A DNA stretch of 64,000 nt from Streptomyces sp. NBC_00154 (GTDB lineage: Bacteria > Actinomycetota > Actinomycetes > Streptomycetales > Streptomycetaceae). Positions 1 to 8,472 of this stretch are shown here, in pieces. Made by a program: the position numbers and the translations under genes. Location of the stretch: NCBI RefSeq assembly GCF_026342835.1, contig NZ_JAPEMI010000001.1, forward strand, positions 2,300,501 through 2,364,500, in the 5' to 3' direction. The notes beneath the pieces are model-generated. The model had not been told where the DNA came from and did no database searches. It worked only from the letters and a program-made list of their open reading frames with translations. Within the stretch, counting starts at the first letter, position 1. Each line of letters begins with the position of its first letter.

Positions 1-543
1 ACCGGTGGCAGCGGCGTGGCCGGGGACGCGGTCTGCGACCGGCGCCATCACGGCGGCACCGACCAGGCCGTGTACGCCTTCGCCCGCGAGGACCTCGACG
101 CCTGGGAGAGCACGCTCGGCCGCACGCTGGCGAACGGCGCGTTCGGCGAGAACCTGACGATCTCCGGACTGGACGTGAGCGGCGCGAAGATCGGCGAGCG
201 CTGGCGGATCGGCCCCGACCTGGTGCTGGAGGTGACCTCCGGCCGGATTCCGTGCCGAACGTTCGCCGGTCACCTCGACGAGAGCCGCTGGGTCAAGCGG
301 TTCACGGAGGCGGCCGCTCCGGGTGCCTACCTGCGAGTGGTCGAGCCGGGCGAGATCCGTGCCGGGGACCCGGTCGAGATCGTGCACCGGCCGGACCACG
401 ACGTCACCGTGCAGCTGGAGTTCCTGGCCGCGACGACGCGCCGGGAGCTGCTGCCGGAGCTGCTCCCGGCCCGGGACGCACTCCATCCCCGGACGCTGCG
501 CTCCGCCCTGAAGTACGTGGAGTCGAGGACCGCAGGCGAGTGA
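1..543 (+). CDS. MOSC domain protein, 5' end cut by window
   Basis: The reading frame is open from the first base, so the start lies upstream. What remains (about 180 residues) is a MOSC domain of the YiiM-like type: an early RRHHGG segment followed by DQAVYAFAREDLDAW, then the family's conserved cysteine in GRIPCRTFAGHL. MOSC domains come from molybdenum-cofactor sulfurases and are thought to carry or transfer sulfur on that cysteine; YiiM-type members reduce N-hydroxylated compounds. The GTG at position 16 is not a credible start because the residues before it continue the domain. The C-terminal tail of about 60 residues is typical of the longer family members. Family assignment is firm; the substrate is unknown. 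Confidence 0.85.
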   Translation, partial: TGGSGVAGDAVCDRRHHGGTDQAVYAFAREDLDAWESTLGRTLANGAFGENLTISGLDVSGAKIGERWRIGPDLVLEVTSGRIPCRTFAGHLDESRWVKRFTEAAAPGAYLRVVEPGEIRAGDPVEIVHRPDHDVTVQLEFLAATTRRELLPELLPARDALHPRTLRSALKYVESRTAGE

Positions 544-577
544 CCCCGGCGGCGGGCGTGGCACTAACGTGCCGCGT
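540..577 (+). promoter_or_regulatory. Candidate promoter for a leaderless SDR transcript
   Basis: GTGACC (540-545), a 19-bp spacer and TAACGT (565-570) resemble a vegetative -35/-10 pair. The -10 lies 7 nt before the ATG at 578, so transcription would begin at or next to the start codon. No Shine-Dalgarno sequence is visible. Leaderless mRNAs are common in Streptomyces; this is a prediction from spacing only. Confidence 0.4.
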
Positions 578-1351
578 ATGACGACTGCACTGATTACGGG
601 CGCGACCGCGGGGATCGGGGCCGCCTTCGCACGACGGCTCGCGGCCGAAGGGCACAACCTGGTGCTGGTGGCGCGCAACACCGAGCGGCTCCGGGAGCAG
701 GCAACCGAACTGCACGACCTGCATGGCATCGAGGCCGAGGTGCTGACCGCCGATCTGTCCGAGGACGACGGGATCGCCTCGGTCGAGGCGCGATTGACGG
801 ACCGTCGGCAATCCGTCGATCTGCTGATCAACAACGCCGGGTTCGGCAACAAGGGCCGCTATCTGGAGGTGTCGATGGCCGATGAGCTGAAGATGCTGAA
901 GGTGCACTGCGAGGCGGTGCTGCGGCTGACCTCGGCGGCCGCGGCCGGAATGAAGGAGCGCGGGCGGGGCGGGGTCGTCAATGTGGCCTCGGTGGCGGCG
1001 TTCGTACCGCGCGGGACGTACGGCGCGTCCAAGGCCTGGGTCGTGCAGTTCACCCAGGGCGCGGCGAAGGATCTGGCCGGGTCGGGGGTGCGGCTGATGG
1101 CGCTCTGCCCCGGCTTCGTACGGACCGAGTTCCATGAGCGGGCGGGGATGGGGACCGGCAACATCCCGGGCTGGATGTGGCTCGACGCGGACAAACTGGT
1201 GGCGACGGCGCTGGCGGATCTGGCGCGCGGCAAGTCCCTCTCGATCCCGGACGCGCGGTACAAGACGCTGATGGGGCTGGTGAAGGTGGCGCCGCGCGGC
1301 CTGCTCGGAGGGGTCACCTCCAAGACCGGCCGCAAGTACGGGCCCCAGTGA
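578..1351 (+). CDS. SDR family oxidoreductase
   Basis: A 257-residue classical short-chain dehydrogenase/reductase, a soluble NAD(P)-dependent enzyme acting on an alcohol or carbonyl substrate. Visible motifs: TGATAGIG nucleotide-binding turn (residues 7-14), NNAG (85-88), catalytic Ser138, and Tyr148-Lys152 in the YxxxK motif. The ATG at 578 was chosen over the in-frame GTG at 569 because the Rossmann strand starts directly after it and a -10-like box sits 7 nt upstream. It follows the MOSC gene by 34 bp, but the possible own promoter makes an operon uncertain. The substrate cannot be read from the sequence. Confidence 0.88.
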   Translation: MTTALITGATAGIGAAFARRLAAEGHNLVLVARNTERLREQATELHDLHGIEAEVLTADLSEDDGIASVEARLTDRRQSVDLLINNAGFGNKGRYLEVSMADELKMLKVHCEAVLRLTSAAAAGMKERGRGGVVNVASVAAFVPRGTYGASKAWVVQFTQGAAKDLAGSGVRLMALCPGFVRTEFHERAGMGTGNIPGWMWLDADKLVATALADLARGKSLSIPDARYKTLMGLVKVAPRGLLGGVTSKTGRKYGPQ

Positions 1352-1575
1352 GCGGGTTCTTGTCGGATGCCGCGGCCCGCGCGGGCGCCGATGTCGGGGG
1401 CGGCGGGCTTCGGCTTGTTGCCGAACCGGTCCTCGCCGCCGTTGTTCTCGATGACGGGGCCGGCGGCGAGGGCGGGCGAGTCCGGGCCGCGCCGGAGGTC
1501 GCGGCGCGGCTCCGGGTCCTCGGTGATACGCCGGGGCGCGTAGCACCACGCCGGATGTGACGGATCTTCACCTTC
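1352..1575 (-). other. Coding-like remnant in a 489-bp gap
   Basis: The 1352-1840 gap holds no convincing intact gene. On the minus strand, one frame from about 1575 to 1365 has G or C at nearly every third position and an amino-acid pattern unlike random GC-rich DNA (segments HPAWCYAPRR, PVIENNGGEDRFGNKPKP, APDIGARAGRG). I do not recognise the family. There is no clear start or ribosome site, and the frame runs on antisense through the SDR gene without a natural end. It may be the decayed end of a lost gene or a short uncharacterised protein. The rest of the gap, 1576-1840, shows only an AT-richer stretch near 1780-1815 that could hold the promoter of the next gene. Confidence 0.25.
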
Positions 1576-1840
1576 CGTCCGGGATGCCGCCGTTGCACTG
1601 CCTGCCGAATGCGCTGTCGTCTCCGCATGTCGCACCGTCGCCCAGTGCCGGGTGGCACCGGACGACGGGCCAGGCGCTGGACGGGATGGCGCGGTTCGCG
1701 ACCGGTCCGCCCTTCGCGAAACCGGTGCCCATCGAGAGGCCTGAATCACTCGGTCCGACCGCTCCACCCGAACCGTCATGAACCCCGTATCCCAATAAAA
1801 TGGAACCATCCCATCCAGGCTCGTGAGACCGGGAGACACC

Positions 1841-2536
1841 ATGAGATTCGTACAAGTAATCGACTGCAAGACGGAGCGGTTCGATGACATGGACCGCCTC
1901 ATGGACGAGTGGGTCGAACAGACCAAGGGTTCCCGGACCGCCACTCACAGTCTGATCGGCAAGGACCGCTCCGACGGGGCCCACTACGTGGAGATCGTCG
2001 AATTTCCCTCGTACGAAGACGCGGTGGCGAACTCCAAGCTTCCGGAGACCGACCGGATCTTCCAGGAAATCGTGGCGCTCTGCGACGAGACGCCCACCTT
2101 CATCGATCTCGACGTGGTCCGCGACGAACAGTTGAACCAGACACTGTCCCGCAGGTTCTTCCACGAGATCGCCGTCGGCGGCAATCTGGACGCCATCGAC
2201 GAGGTGTTCGCGCCCGACTACGCCGACCACGACATCGCGAAGGAAGAGGAGACCGTGATCGGGTCCGGCAGCCTCCGGGACGATCTCATCGGATGGCGGG
2301 CCGCCTTCGACTTCTCCTTCGACCTGGACCGGCAGATCTGCGAGGGCGACGACGTCGTGACGCTGTGGACCTGGACCGGCACCCACAAGGGCGACTTCAT
2401 GGGCATCCCGCCGACGGGCAGGCAGTGCATCATGACCGGCACCACGATCTTCCGGTTCAAGAACGGCAGGATCCAGGAGGGCTGGTGGCACGAGGACGTC
2501 ATGGGCCTGATGCGCCAGCTCGGCGCGGTCGACTGA
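1841..2536 (+). CDS. SnoaL-like ester cyclase with N-terminal ABM-like half
   Basis: 231 residues. The C-terminal half (about 100-231) is a SnoaL-like/NTF2-fold 'ester cyclase' domain, shown by the segment RRFFHEIAVGGNLDAIDE, the GTHKGDFMGIPPTGR loop and the ending FRFKNGRIQEGWWHED. Such domains bind small hydrophobic ligands, and a few cyclise polyketides. The N-terminal half (about 1-95, VQVIDCKTERFDDMDRLMDEW and HYVEIVEFPSYEDA) looks like a ferredoxin-like dimeric alpha-beta barrel, so the protein is probably a two-domain fusion. ATG 1841 has GGGAG 5 nt upstream; an earlier in-frame GTG at 1823 precedes that site. It is monocistronic, ending at a strong terminator. Real function unknown. 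Confidence 0.75.
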   Translation: MRFVQVIDCKTERFDDMDRLMDEWVEQTKGSRTATHSLIGKDRSDGAHYVEIVEFPSYEDAVANSKLPETDRIFQEIVALCDETPTFIDLDVVRDEQLNQTLSRRFFHEIAVGGNLDAIDEVFAPDYADHDIAKEEETVIGSGSLRDDLIGWRAAFDFSFDLDRQICEGDDVVTLWTWTGTHKGDFMGIPPTGRQCIMTGTTIFRFKNGRIQEGWWHEDVMGLMRQLGAVD

Positions 2537-2573
2537 ACCGCGCTCGACCGAGCACCGAGGAACGAAGAACACC

Positions 2574-2620
2574 GAAGGCCCCCTGTTCCCGCCGCTGAGC
2601 GGCGGGAACAGGGGGCCTTC
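2574..2620. terminator. Bidirectional terminator between cyclase gene and groEL1
   Basis: A perfect inverted repeat: 22-bp arms (2574-2595 and 2599-2620) around a TGA loop. It lies 37 bp after the plus-strand cyclase gene and 28 bp after the end of the minus-strand groEL1, so it can end transcription from both sides. No long T run follows, as usual in Streptomyces. Confidence 0.9.
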
Positions 2621-2648
2621 TACGGCTGTGCGCCGGTGCGGCTACGCG

Positions 2649-4292
<1,644 letters not shown>

Positions 4293-4301
4293 TCAAACGA
4301 A

Positions 4302-4351
4302 CTGCGCCCCTGACCGCCGGCTAGGTATTTCGCAGGGGGCCAGGGGCGCAG
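4302..4351 (-). other. Hairpin in groES-groEL1 spacer
   Basis: Perfect 11-bp arms (4302-4312 and 4341-4351) enclose a 28-nt loop between the two chaperonin genes. In the mRNA it would stand just after the groES stop. It could stabilise a shorter groES message, serve as a processing site or partly terminate, giving unequal groES and groEL amounts. Function inferred from position only. Confidence 0.6.
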
Positions 4352-4373
4352 AACAGAAGCAAACGTGGGTGAA

Positions 4374-4682
4374 TTACTTCTCGACGATCGCGAGCACGTC
4401 GCGAGCCGAGAGGACGAGGTACTCCTCGCCGTTGTACTTCACCTCGGTGCCGCCGTACTTGCTGTAGAGCACGATGTCACCGGTGTTGACGTCGAGCGGA
4501 AGACGCTCGCCGTTCTCGAAGCGACCCGGGCCCACGGCCAGGACGACGCCCTCCTGGGGCTTCTCCTTGGCGGTGTCCGGGATGACCAGGCCAGAGGCCG
4601 TGGTCTGCTCGGCGTCGAGCGGCTGGACCACAATGCGGTCCTCAAGCGGCTTGATGGCAACCTTGGAGCTGGTGGTCGTCAC
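4374..4682 (-). CDS. groES: 10-kDa co-chaperonin GroES
   Basis: 102 residues, normal length. GroES caps the GroEL barrel. Recognisable signatures are [16 protein letters not shown] at the N-terminus, the mobile loop [17 protein letters not shown] (about 27-43) that contacts GroEL, and the closing strand [14 protein letters not shown]. The GTG at 4682 follows a strong GGGGGAGG ribosome site. Longer in-frame extensions upstream run through the promoter and operators and are not coding. First gene of the heat-shock operon. Confidence 0.97.
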   Translation of the reverse strand: MTTTSSKVAIKPLEDRIVVQPLDAEQTTASGLVIPDTAKEKPQEGVVLAVGPGRFENGERLPLDVNTGDIVLYSKYGGTEVKYNGEEYLVLSARDVLAIVEK

Positions 4683-4796
4683 GATCCGGCCTCCCCCTTC
4701 GGAGATCTCGGGGTTAACTGCGGGGTTAACTGTCTGGGGTGGCGACCAGGTGGATCCGTCGTCGCGGGTGCCGGACCTGCCAGTCGCACAGTACTG

Positions 4797-4823
4797 CTGG
4801 CACTCTCCAGTGGGGAGTGCCAG
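4797..4823. promoter_or_regulatory. CIRCE operator 1 (HrcA site)
   Basis: CTGGCACTC - 9 bp - GAGTGCCAG is a perfect 9-N9-9 inverted repeat matching CIRCE, the operator of the heat-shock repressor HrcA. It begins about where groES transcription should start (near 4822), so bound HrcA would block initiation. Confidence 0.93.
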
Positions 4824-4828
4824 AGCCG

Positions 4829-4858
4829 AGACTATGACCGCGATTAGCACTCGGTCAA
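4829..4858 (-). promoter_or_regulatory. Vegetative promoter of groES-groEL1
   Basis: On the minus strand TTGACC (4853-4858), an 18-bp spacer and TAGTCT (4829-4834) form a good housekeeping promoter. The -35 falls inside the spacer of CIRCE 2 and the -10 lies between the two CIRCE copies, the arrangement expected for HrcA-controlled chaperonin operons. The leader would be about 140 nt. Confidence 0.85.
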
Positions 4859-4870
4859 GCGGAGTGCCAA
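4844..4870. promoter_or_regulatory. CIRCE operator 2 (HrcA site)
   Basis: TTAGCACTC - 9 bp - GAGTGCCAA is a second CIRCE with one mismatch between arms. It overlaps the -35 of the groES promoter. Two copies spaced 47 bp apart suggest co-operative repression. Confidence 0.9.
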
Positions 4871-4993
4871 TTCGGTGCGGTCGTGGCGTGGCAGCCACGG
4901 GCAGGGTCCCCTGGGTCGCAGCCCAGGAGCATGCGCCCCGGGCGAGGCTCGCGGGGCGAAGTTCACGGGCCCGCGACGTCCACGGGCACGCGG

Positions 4994-5353
4994 CTACCGC
5001 CGGTCGCACCCGGCCCCGGGGTCCACGGAGCCGTACGATTCCGGCCGGTCCGGCTGCCGCTGCCTCTGCGGTGGCGACAGCCGGGGGTCCGCGGACTCCT
5101 GCGGCCCGTCCCGCCGCCCGCAGGCGGTGACGACCCGCGACCCGGGCGCCTCGTGATCACCCCGCACGTCCGCCTTCGGCCCCGACTCCGACGTCCGCCC
5201 CGCCGTCGGCCCCCGGTGCGGGCCGTGCACCTTCTGCGCAGCCTTCCGGCCCAGTCGTTCGATCGGGTCGACCGACTGCGCACACCCGGCGGTGGCAGTC
5301 AGAAGAACGCCTGCCGTCAGTAGTCCGGCGAGCAGCCGGCGCGCCCGGCTCAT
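4994..5353 (-). CDS. Short lipoprotein, possibly a truncated polysaccharide deacetylase
   Basis: 119 residues. The N-terminus is a lipoprotein signal: basic MSRARR, a hydrophobic stretch and Cys24 in TAGCAQS. The following [16 protein letters not shown] resembles, from memory, the N-terminus of Streptomyces lipoproteins carrying a polysaccharide deacetylase domain, but no such domain follows. The rest (about 50-119) is polar, rich in Arg, Gly and Pro, and ends 124 bp before CIRCE 2. I read it as a small lipoprotein or the remnant of a deacetylase gene that lost its catalytic part. Its ATG overlaps the stop of the preceding gene (ATGA), and GGAGG lies 7 nt upstream, so it should be translated. 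Confidence 0.55.
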   Translation of the reverse strand: MSRARRLLAGLLTAGVLLTATAGCAQSVDPIERLGRKAAQKVHGPHRGPTAGRTSESGPKADVRGDHEAPGSRVVTACGRRDGPQESADPRLSPPQRQRQPDRPESYGSVDPGAGCDRR

Positions 5354-5583
5354 ACGTAGTCCTCCGGCCGTGCCACGGCGTACCCCTTGTCCGTGTTGGT
5401 CTTCATGACCGCCGTGACCGTCTTCATGACCGCGCGGATCATGGCGGCCAGGCTGCCGCTGCCGTCCAGGTCCGGGGCGCCCCCGGAAGTGCCCGAGGGG
5501 CGCGGCCGGAACCGCGTATCCCGGCCGCCCCGTCGCAGGTCACCCTGCCTGCGACGGATCGAGCACGGCCTCCGCCCCGTCAT
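5350..5583 (-). CDS. Small basic hypothetical protein
   Basis: 77 residues of no recognised family. The first 30 residues are arginine-rich (RRRQGDLRRGGRDTRFRPRP). A short near-repeat VMKTVTAVMKTNTD follows, and it ends [11 protein letters not shown]. Support: an AAGGAAG ribosome site 8 nt before the ATG, high G/C at third positions, and a four-base ATGA overlap with the following lipoprotein gene, indicating translational coupling. Upstream lies a short AT-rich stretch (5584-5625) that could carry the promoter. Confidence 0.5.
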   Translation of the reverse strand: MTGRRPCSIRRRQGDLRRGGRDTRFRPRPSGTSGGAPDLDGSGSLAAMIRAVMKTVTAVMKTNTDKGYAVARPEDYV

Positions 5584-5706
5584 GGCAAATTCTTCCTTTT
5601 GTCGTAAAACCGCATGATCTCGGATGGTGGCAGCAGTCGAACGATCACTCGGCCCGACACCGCCGCCGACCCCCGAGCGGTCCCCCGGCTGGCTCACAAT
5701 GGGCCG

Positions 5707-6984
5707 GTGAACGCCTTCGCCCCGACCGGCCCGACAGACCCGCGCGACCCGAGCAGCCCGAGCGACCCATCCGGTGTCGCCGACCCGCTCACCGACCCGC
5801 TCGTCGCCTTCACGGCACTGCGCACCCCCGAGGGCACGGCGCTCCTGACCGAGCTGCGGTCCTACGACCCCGCCCAGGAGCTCGCCACCGCGACCCGGCT
5901 GCGCCGCAGCCACCCGGCCGCGCTGGTCTCGGCGGCGCTGGGGCAGGCGCGGCTGCGGCAGCGGGCGGTGGCGAAGTTCGGTGCCGAGGACGCGTACCGG
6001 ATGTTCTTCACGCCGAACGGTGTCGAGCAGGCGACCCGTACGTCGGTAGCCACGTACCGGGCCGGCCGGTTCGCCGCAGCCGGTGTCCGCAGCGTCGCCG
6101 ATCTCTGCTGCGGGATCGGTGGTGACGCCATCGCGCTCGCCCGCGCGGGCATCTCCGTCCTCGCCGTGGACCGCGACCCGCTGACCGCCGAGGTGGCACG
6201 CGCCAACGCCGCCGCGCTCGGGCTGGACGCCCTGATCGAGGTGCGGTGCGCCGATGTCACCGAGATCGACACCGCCGCGTACGACGCCGTGTTCGTCGAC
6301 CCGGCCCGGCGCGGCGGACGCGGCAGGATCTTCGACCCGGAGGCGTACTCCCCGCCGCTCTCCTGGGCGACCGGCGCCGCGCTGAAGGGCCCCCACGCCG
6401 CGCTGAAGATCGCCCCCGGCATCCCGCACGAGGCGGTCCCCGAGCAGGCCGAGGCCGAGTGGATCTCGGACGGCGGCGATGTGAAGGAGGCAGTGCTCTG
6501 GTTCGGCGAGGGGTTCGCGGCCGGCTCGTACCGCGCCACGCTGCTCCCGGCCGGCGCGACCCTGTCGGCTCCGGCCGCGCTGCCCGCCCCGCCCGTCGGC
6601 CCGGTCGGCCGCTATCTGTACGAGCCGGACGGTGCCGTCATCCGTGCGCATCTGGTCGCCGACATCGTGGAGCGGTCGGGCGGCCGGCTGATCGACGAGA
6701 CGATCGCGTACGTCACGAGCGACGAACCGTACGACTCCCCGTACACCTCCGCGTACGAGATCACCGACCGGCTGCCGTTCAACATGAAGAAGCTCAAGGC
6801 GCTGCTGCGGGAGCGGAAGGTCGGCGTCCTGACCGTCAAGAAGCGGGGCTCGGCCGTCGAACCGGAGGAGTTGCGCCGCAAGATGAAGCTCCAGGGCCCG
6901 AACGCCGCGACCGTGTTCCTGACCCGGGTCGCCGGGGCGCCGACCATGCTGATCGGCCACCCCGTGCGGCCGGAGATGCCTTAG
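5707..6984 (+). CDS. Class I SAM-dependent methyltransferase with THUMP-like domain
   Basis: 425 residues. A Rossmann-type methyltransferase core is clear: motif I in ADLCCGIGGDAIALARAG followed by LAVDRDP, and a later FVDPARR segment. The C-terminal region (about 340-425) matches the THUMP-like domain seen in these actinobacterial proteins (MKKLKALLRERKVGVLTVKKRG and GPNAATVFLTRVAGAPTMLIGHP), suggesting an RNA substrate. The GTG at 5707 was chosen because a -10-like CACAAT (5695-5700) ends 6 nt upstream, suggesting a leaderless message; the frame is open back to 5614 but that part is low complexity. It is convergent with the next gene, overlapping it by 4 bp at the stops. The exact target is unknown. 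Confidence 0.82.
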   Translation: MNAFAPTGPTDPRDPSSPSDPSGVADPLTDPLVAFTALRTPEGTALLTELRSYDPAQELATATRLRRSHPAALVSAALGQARLRQRAVAKFGAEDAYRMFFTPNGVEQATRTSVATYRAGRFAAAGVRSVADLCCGIGGDAIALARAGISVLAVDRDPLTAEVARANAAALGLDALIEVRCADVTEIDTAAYDAVFVDPARRGGRGRIFDPEAYSPPLSWATGAALKGPHAALKIAPGIPHEAVPEQAEAEWISDGGDVKEAVLWFGEGFAAGSYRATLLPAGATLSAPAALPAPPVGPVGRYLYEPDGAVIRAHLVADIVERSGGRLIDETIAYVTSDEPYDSPYTSAYEITDRLPFNMKKLKALLRERKVGVLTVKKRGSAVEPEELRRKMKLQGPNAATVFLTRVAGAPTMLIGHPVRPEMP

Positions 6985-7346
6985 GCCAAGTCGGTCAGGT
7001 CTTCTGCGTACACCTGGGAGAGCGGCTGCGGGCCCACGTACTGCTGGCAGTTGCACTGCCCGGCTTCGAAGCGGACCGGCTTCTTGCTCTCGTCCCAGGC
7101 CGCCGGCACCTCGACCCGCTCATGGCACTTGCCCCGCTTGTCATGCTTCGCAAGGTGGTGCGTGCAGCCGCAGACCGGCTCCGGCGGCCGGTTCGCCGCC
7201 TCGACGGCCAGGCGTTCCTGCTTGCTCGCCTCCAGCAGTTCCAGCTTGCGGGTGTGCCGGTTGCGCAGCGCCGTACGGACGTTGTCGACCGCCCATCCGA
7301 AGCCGCCGGTCCAGAAGACGATCAGCACCCACCAGTACCACTCCAT
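6981..7346 (-). CDS. Membrane-anchored protein with Cys/His cluster
   Basis: 121 residues. An N-terminal membrane segment (about 3-20, YWWVLIVFWTGGFGWAV) is followed by a basic coiled region (LRNRHTRKLELLEASKQERLAVEAA) and a cysteine/histidine module: CGCTHHLAKHD, KCHERV and CNCQQYV. The spacing suggests a zinc-binding knuckle on the cytoplasmic side. I do not recognise a named family with a function. Its ATG has a strong GGGGGAGG site. The stop codon overlaps that of the convergent methyltransferase gene. Confidence 0.75.
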   Translation of the reverse strand: MEWYWWVLIVFWTGGFGWAVDNVRTALRNRHTRKLELLEASKQERLAVEAANRPPEPVCGCTHHLAKHDKRGKCHERVEVPAAWDESKKPVRFEAGQCNCQQYVGPQPLSQVYAEDLTDLA

Positions 7347-7543
7347 GTGACACCCTCCCCCTGCGCAGATCCTGCTACGCGGCCAGGATAGGGGCGGGGG
7401 CAGCGGTGAGCGCCGCCGCTGACGGAGAACAGCGGCTCGGACCCGCGCGCCCCGACGAGCACCCGCAGGAGCCGACGGCGGTGCACGAACGCCTTGGTGA
7501 CGCCGGCCAGGCCGGACAGCCGGCCGATCGTCGGGAGGCTCAT
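7322..7543 (-). CDS. Possible short protein upstream of the Cys/His gene
   Basis: From ATG 7543 a 73-codon frame runs on the minus strand; its first 45 codons (for example RLSGLAGVTKAFVHRRRLLRVLVGARG) have G or C at almost every third position. It ends 25 nt inside the next gene, a layout seen in coupled pairs. No clear ribosome site is visible and the last 25 residues lose the codon bias. It may be a real small basic protein or the relic of a longer one. Low confidence. Confidence 0.25.
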   Translation of the reverse strand: MSLPTIGRLSGLAGVTKAFVHRRRLLRVLVGARGSEPLFSVSGGAHRCPRPYPGRVAGSAQGEGVTWSGTGGC

Positions 7544-7606
7544 GAACGACAAGTGGGACGGACGGGGTCGGTCGACAGCGCGGAGCCCCGCCCGTCCCGG
7601 TCCGGT

Positions 7607-7747
7607 TCAGTCGTACTGCTCACTGTCCAGGTAGTCGTCGTAGGCATCGGGCTCGCCGGCCGAGCCGAGGTACTCGGAGTCGTGGACGGCATCCGCCACG
7701 TCGGGATCGTGCTCCGGCTCGCCGCTGTAGTCGTACTGATCGGACAT
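7607..7747 (-). CDS. Very small acidic protein (46 aa)
   Basis: A 46-codon frame starts at ATG 7747 with a strong AGGAGG site 4 nt upstream. The product begins MSDQYDYSGEPEHD and ends DYLDSEQYD; roughly a third of residues are Asp or Glu, with repeated tyrosines and no basic residue. Codon third positions are almost all G or C. It is probably a soluble disordered protein of unknown role. It stands alone between the Cys/His gene and the VOC gene. Confidence 0.65.
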   Translation of the reverse strand: MSDQYDYSGEPEHDPDVADAVHDSEYLGSAGEPDAYDDYLDSEQYD

Positions 7748-7941
7748 GGCGCCTCCTCTCTCGACGGGCACCCGATGCGCCCGGTCACACAGTCAACGAG
7801 GCCGCCGAACCGACCGGTGCGCCCGCGCGATCGGAGTGACTCCATGCGGATGACCGGCGCCACCTCAGTGGCGTACAGCCCGGCCGGCCGGTTGACCGTG
7901 TGCGGCGGCAGCCCCGCCCGGAGTGGCCGCGGCCCGGACCG

Positions 7942-8406
7942 TCAGGCGTTGAGCAGCGCCTCGATGTCGAGCTTCTTCATGCCGAGCATGGCCTTCATGG
8001 CCCGGTCCGCCTTGGCCGGGTCCGGGTCGGAGAGCGCCTCGGACAGCCCGCGCGGGACGATCTGCCAGGACAGCCCGTACTTGTCCTTGAGCCAGCCGCA
8101 CTGACTCTCCTCGCCGCCGTCGGTGAGCTTGGCCCACAGATCGTCGACCTCCGCCTGCGACTCGCAGTCGACGGAGAGCGAGATCGCTTCGGTGAAGGGG
8201 AACTGCGGGCCGCCGTTGAGTGCGACGTACTCCTGGCCGGCCAGCCGGAATTCGACGGTCATGACCGCACCCGGCTCGCCCGGCGACGCCTCGGTGTAGT
8301 GCGTGACGCCCAGCACCTTCGAGTCCCCTCCGAAGACGGAGACGTAGTGGTTCGCGGCCTCCTCGGCCTGGTTGTCGAACCACAGGAAGGTCTTGATCTT
8401 CTGCAT
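7942..8406 (-). CDS. VOC family protein (PhnB-like)
   Basis: 154 residues of the vicinal-oxygen-chelate fold, of the group often labelled '3-demethylubiquinone-9 methyltransferase-like' or PhnB-like. Signatures: FLWFDNQAEEAANHYVSVFG at the start, the central GQEYVALNGGPQFPFTEAISL, and WLKDKYGLSWQIVP near the end. No methyltransferase site is present, so that label should not be taken literally. A GAGGAG ribosome site precedes ATG 8406. It is the last gene of a likely three-gene unit with the ECF sigma factor (66 bp upstream) and the DGPF protein; such VOC proteins recur with ECF42 sigma factors. Confidence 0.82.
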   Translation of the reverse strand: MQKIKTFLWFDNQAEEAANHYVSVFGGDSKVLGVTHYTEASPGEPGAVMTVEFRLAGQEYVALNGGPQFPFTEAISLSVDCESQAEVDDLWAKLTDGGEESQCGWLKDKYGLSWQIVPRGLSEALSDPDPAKADRAMKAMLGMKKLDIEALLNA

Positions 8407-8472
8407 GGCCTGCTCCTCGGCGACTCGTACGGGGGGTGGCTGTGCAAGGTAGACCCTGCCGCCGCCCGAAAC

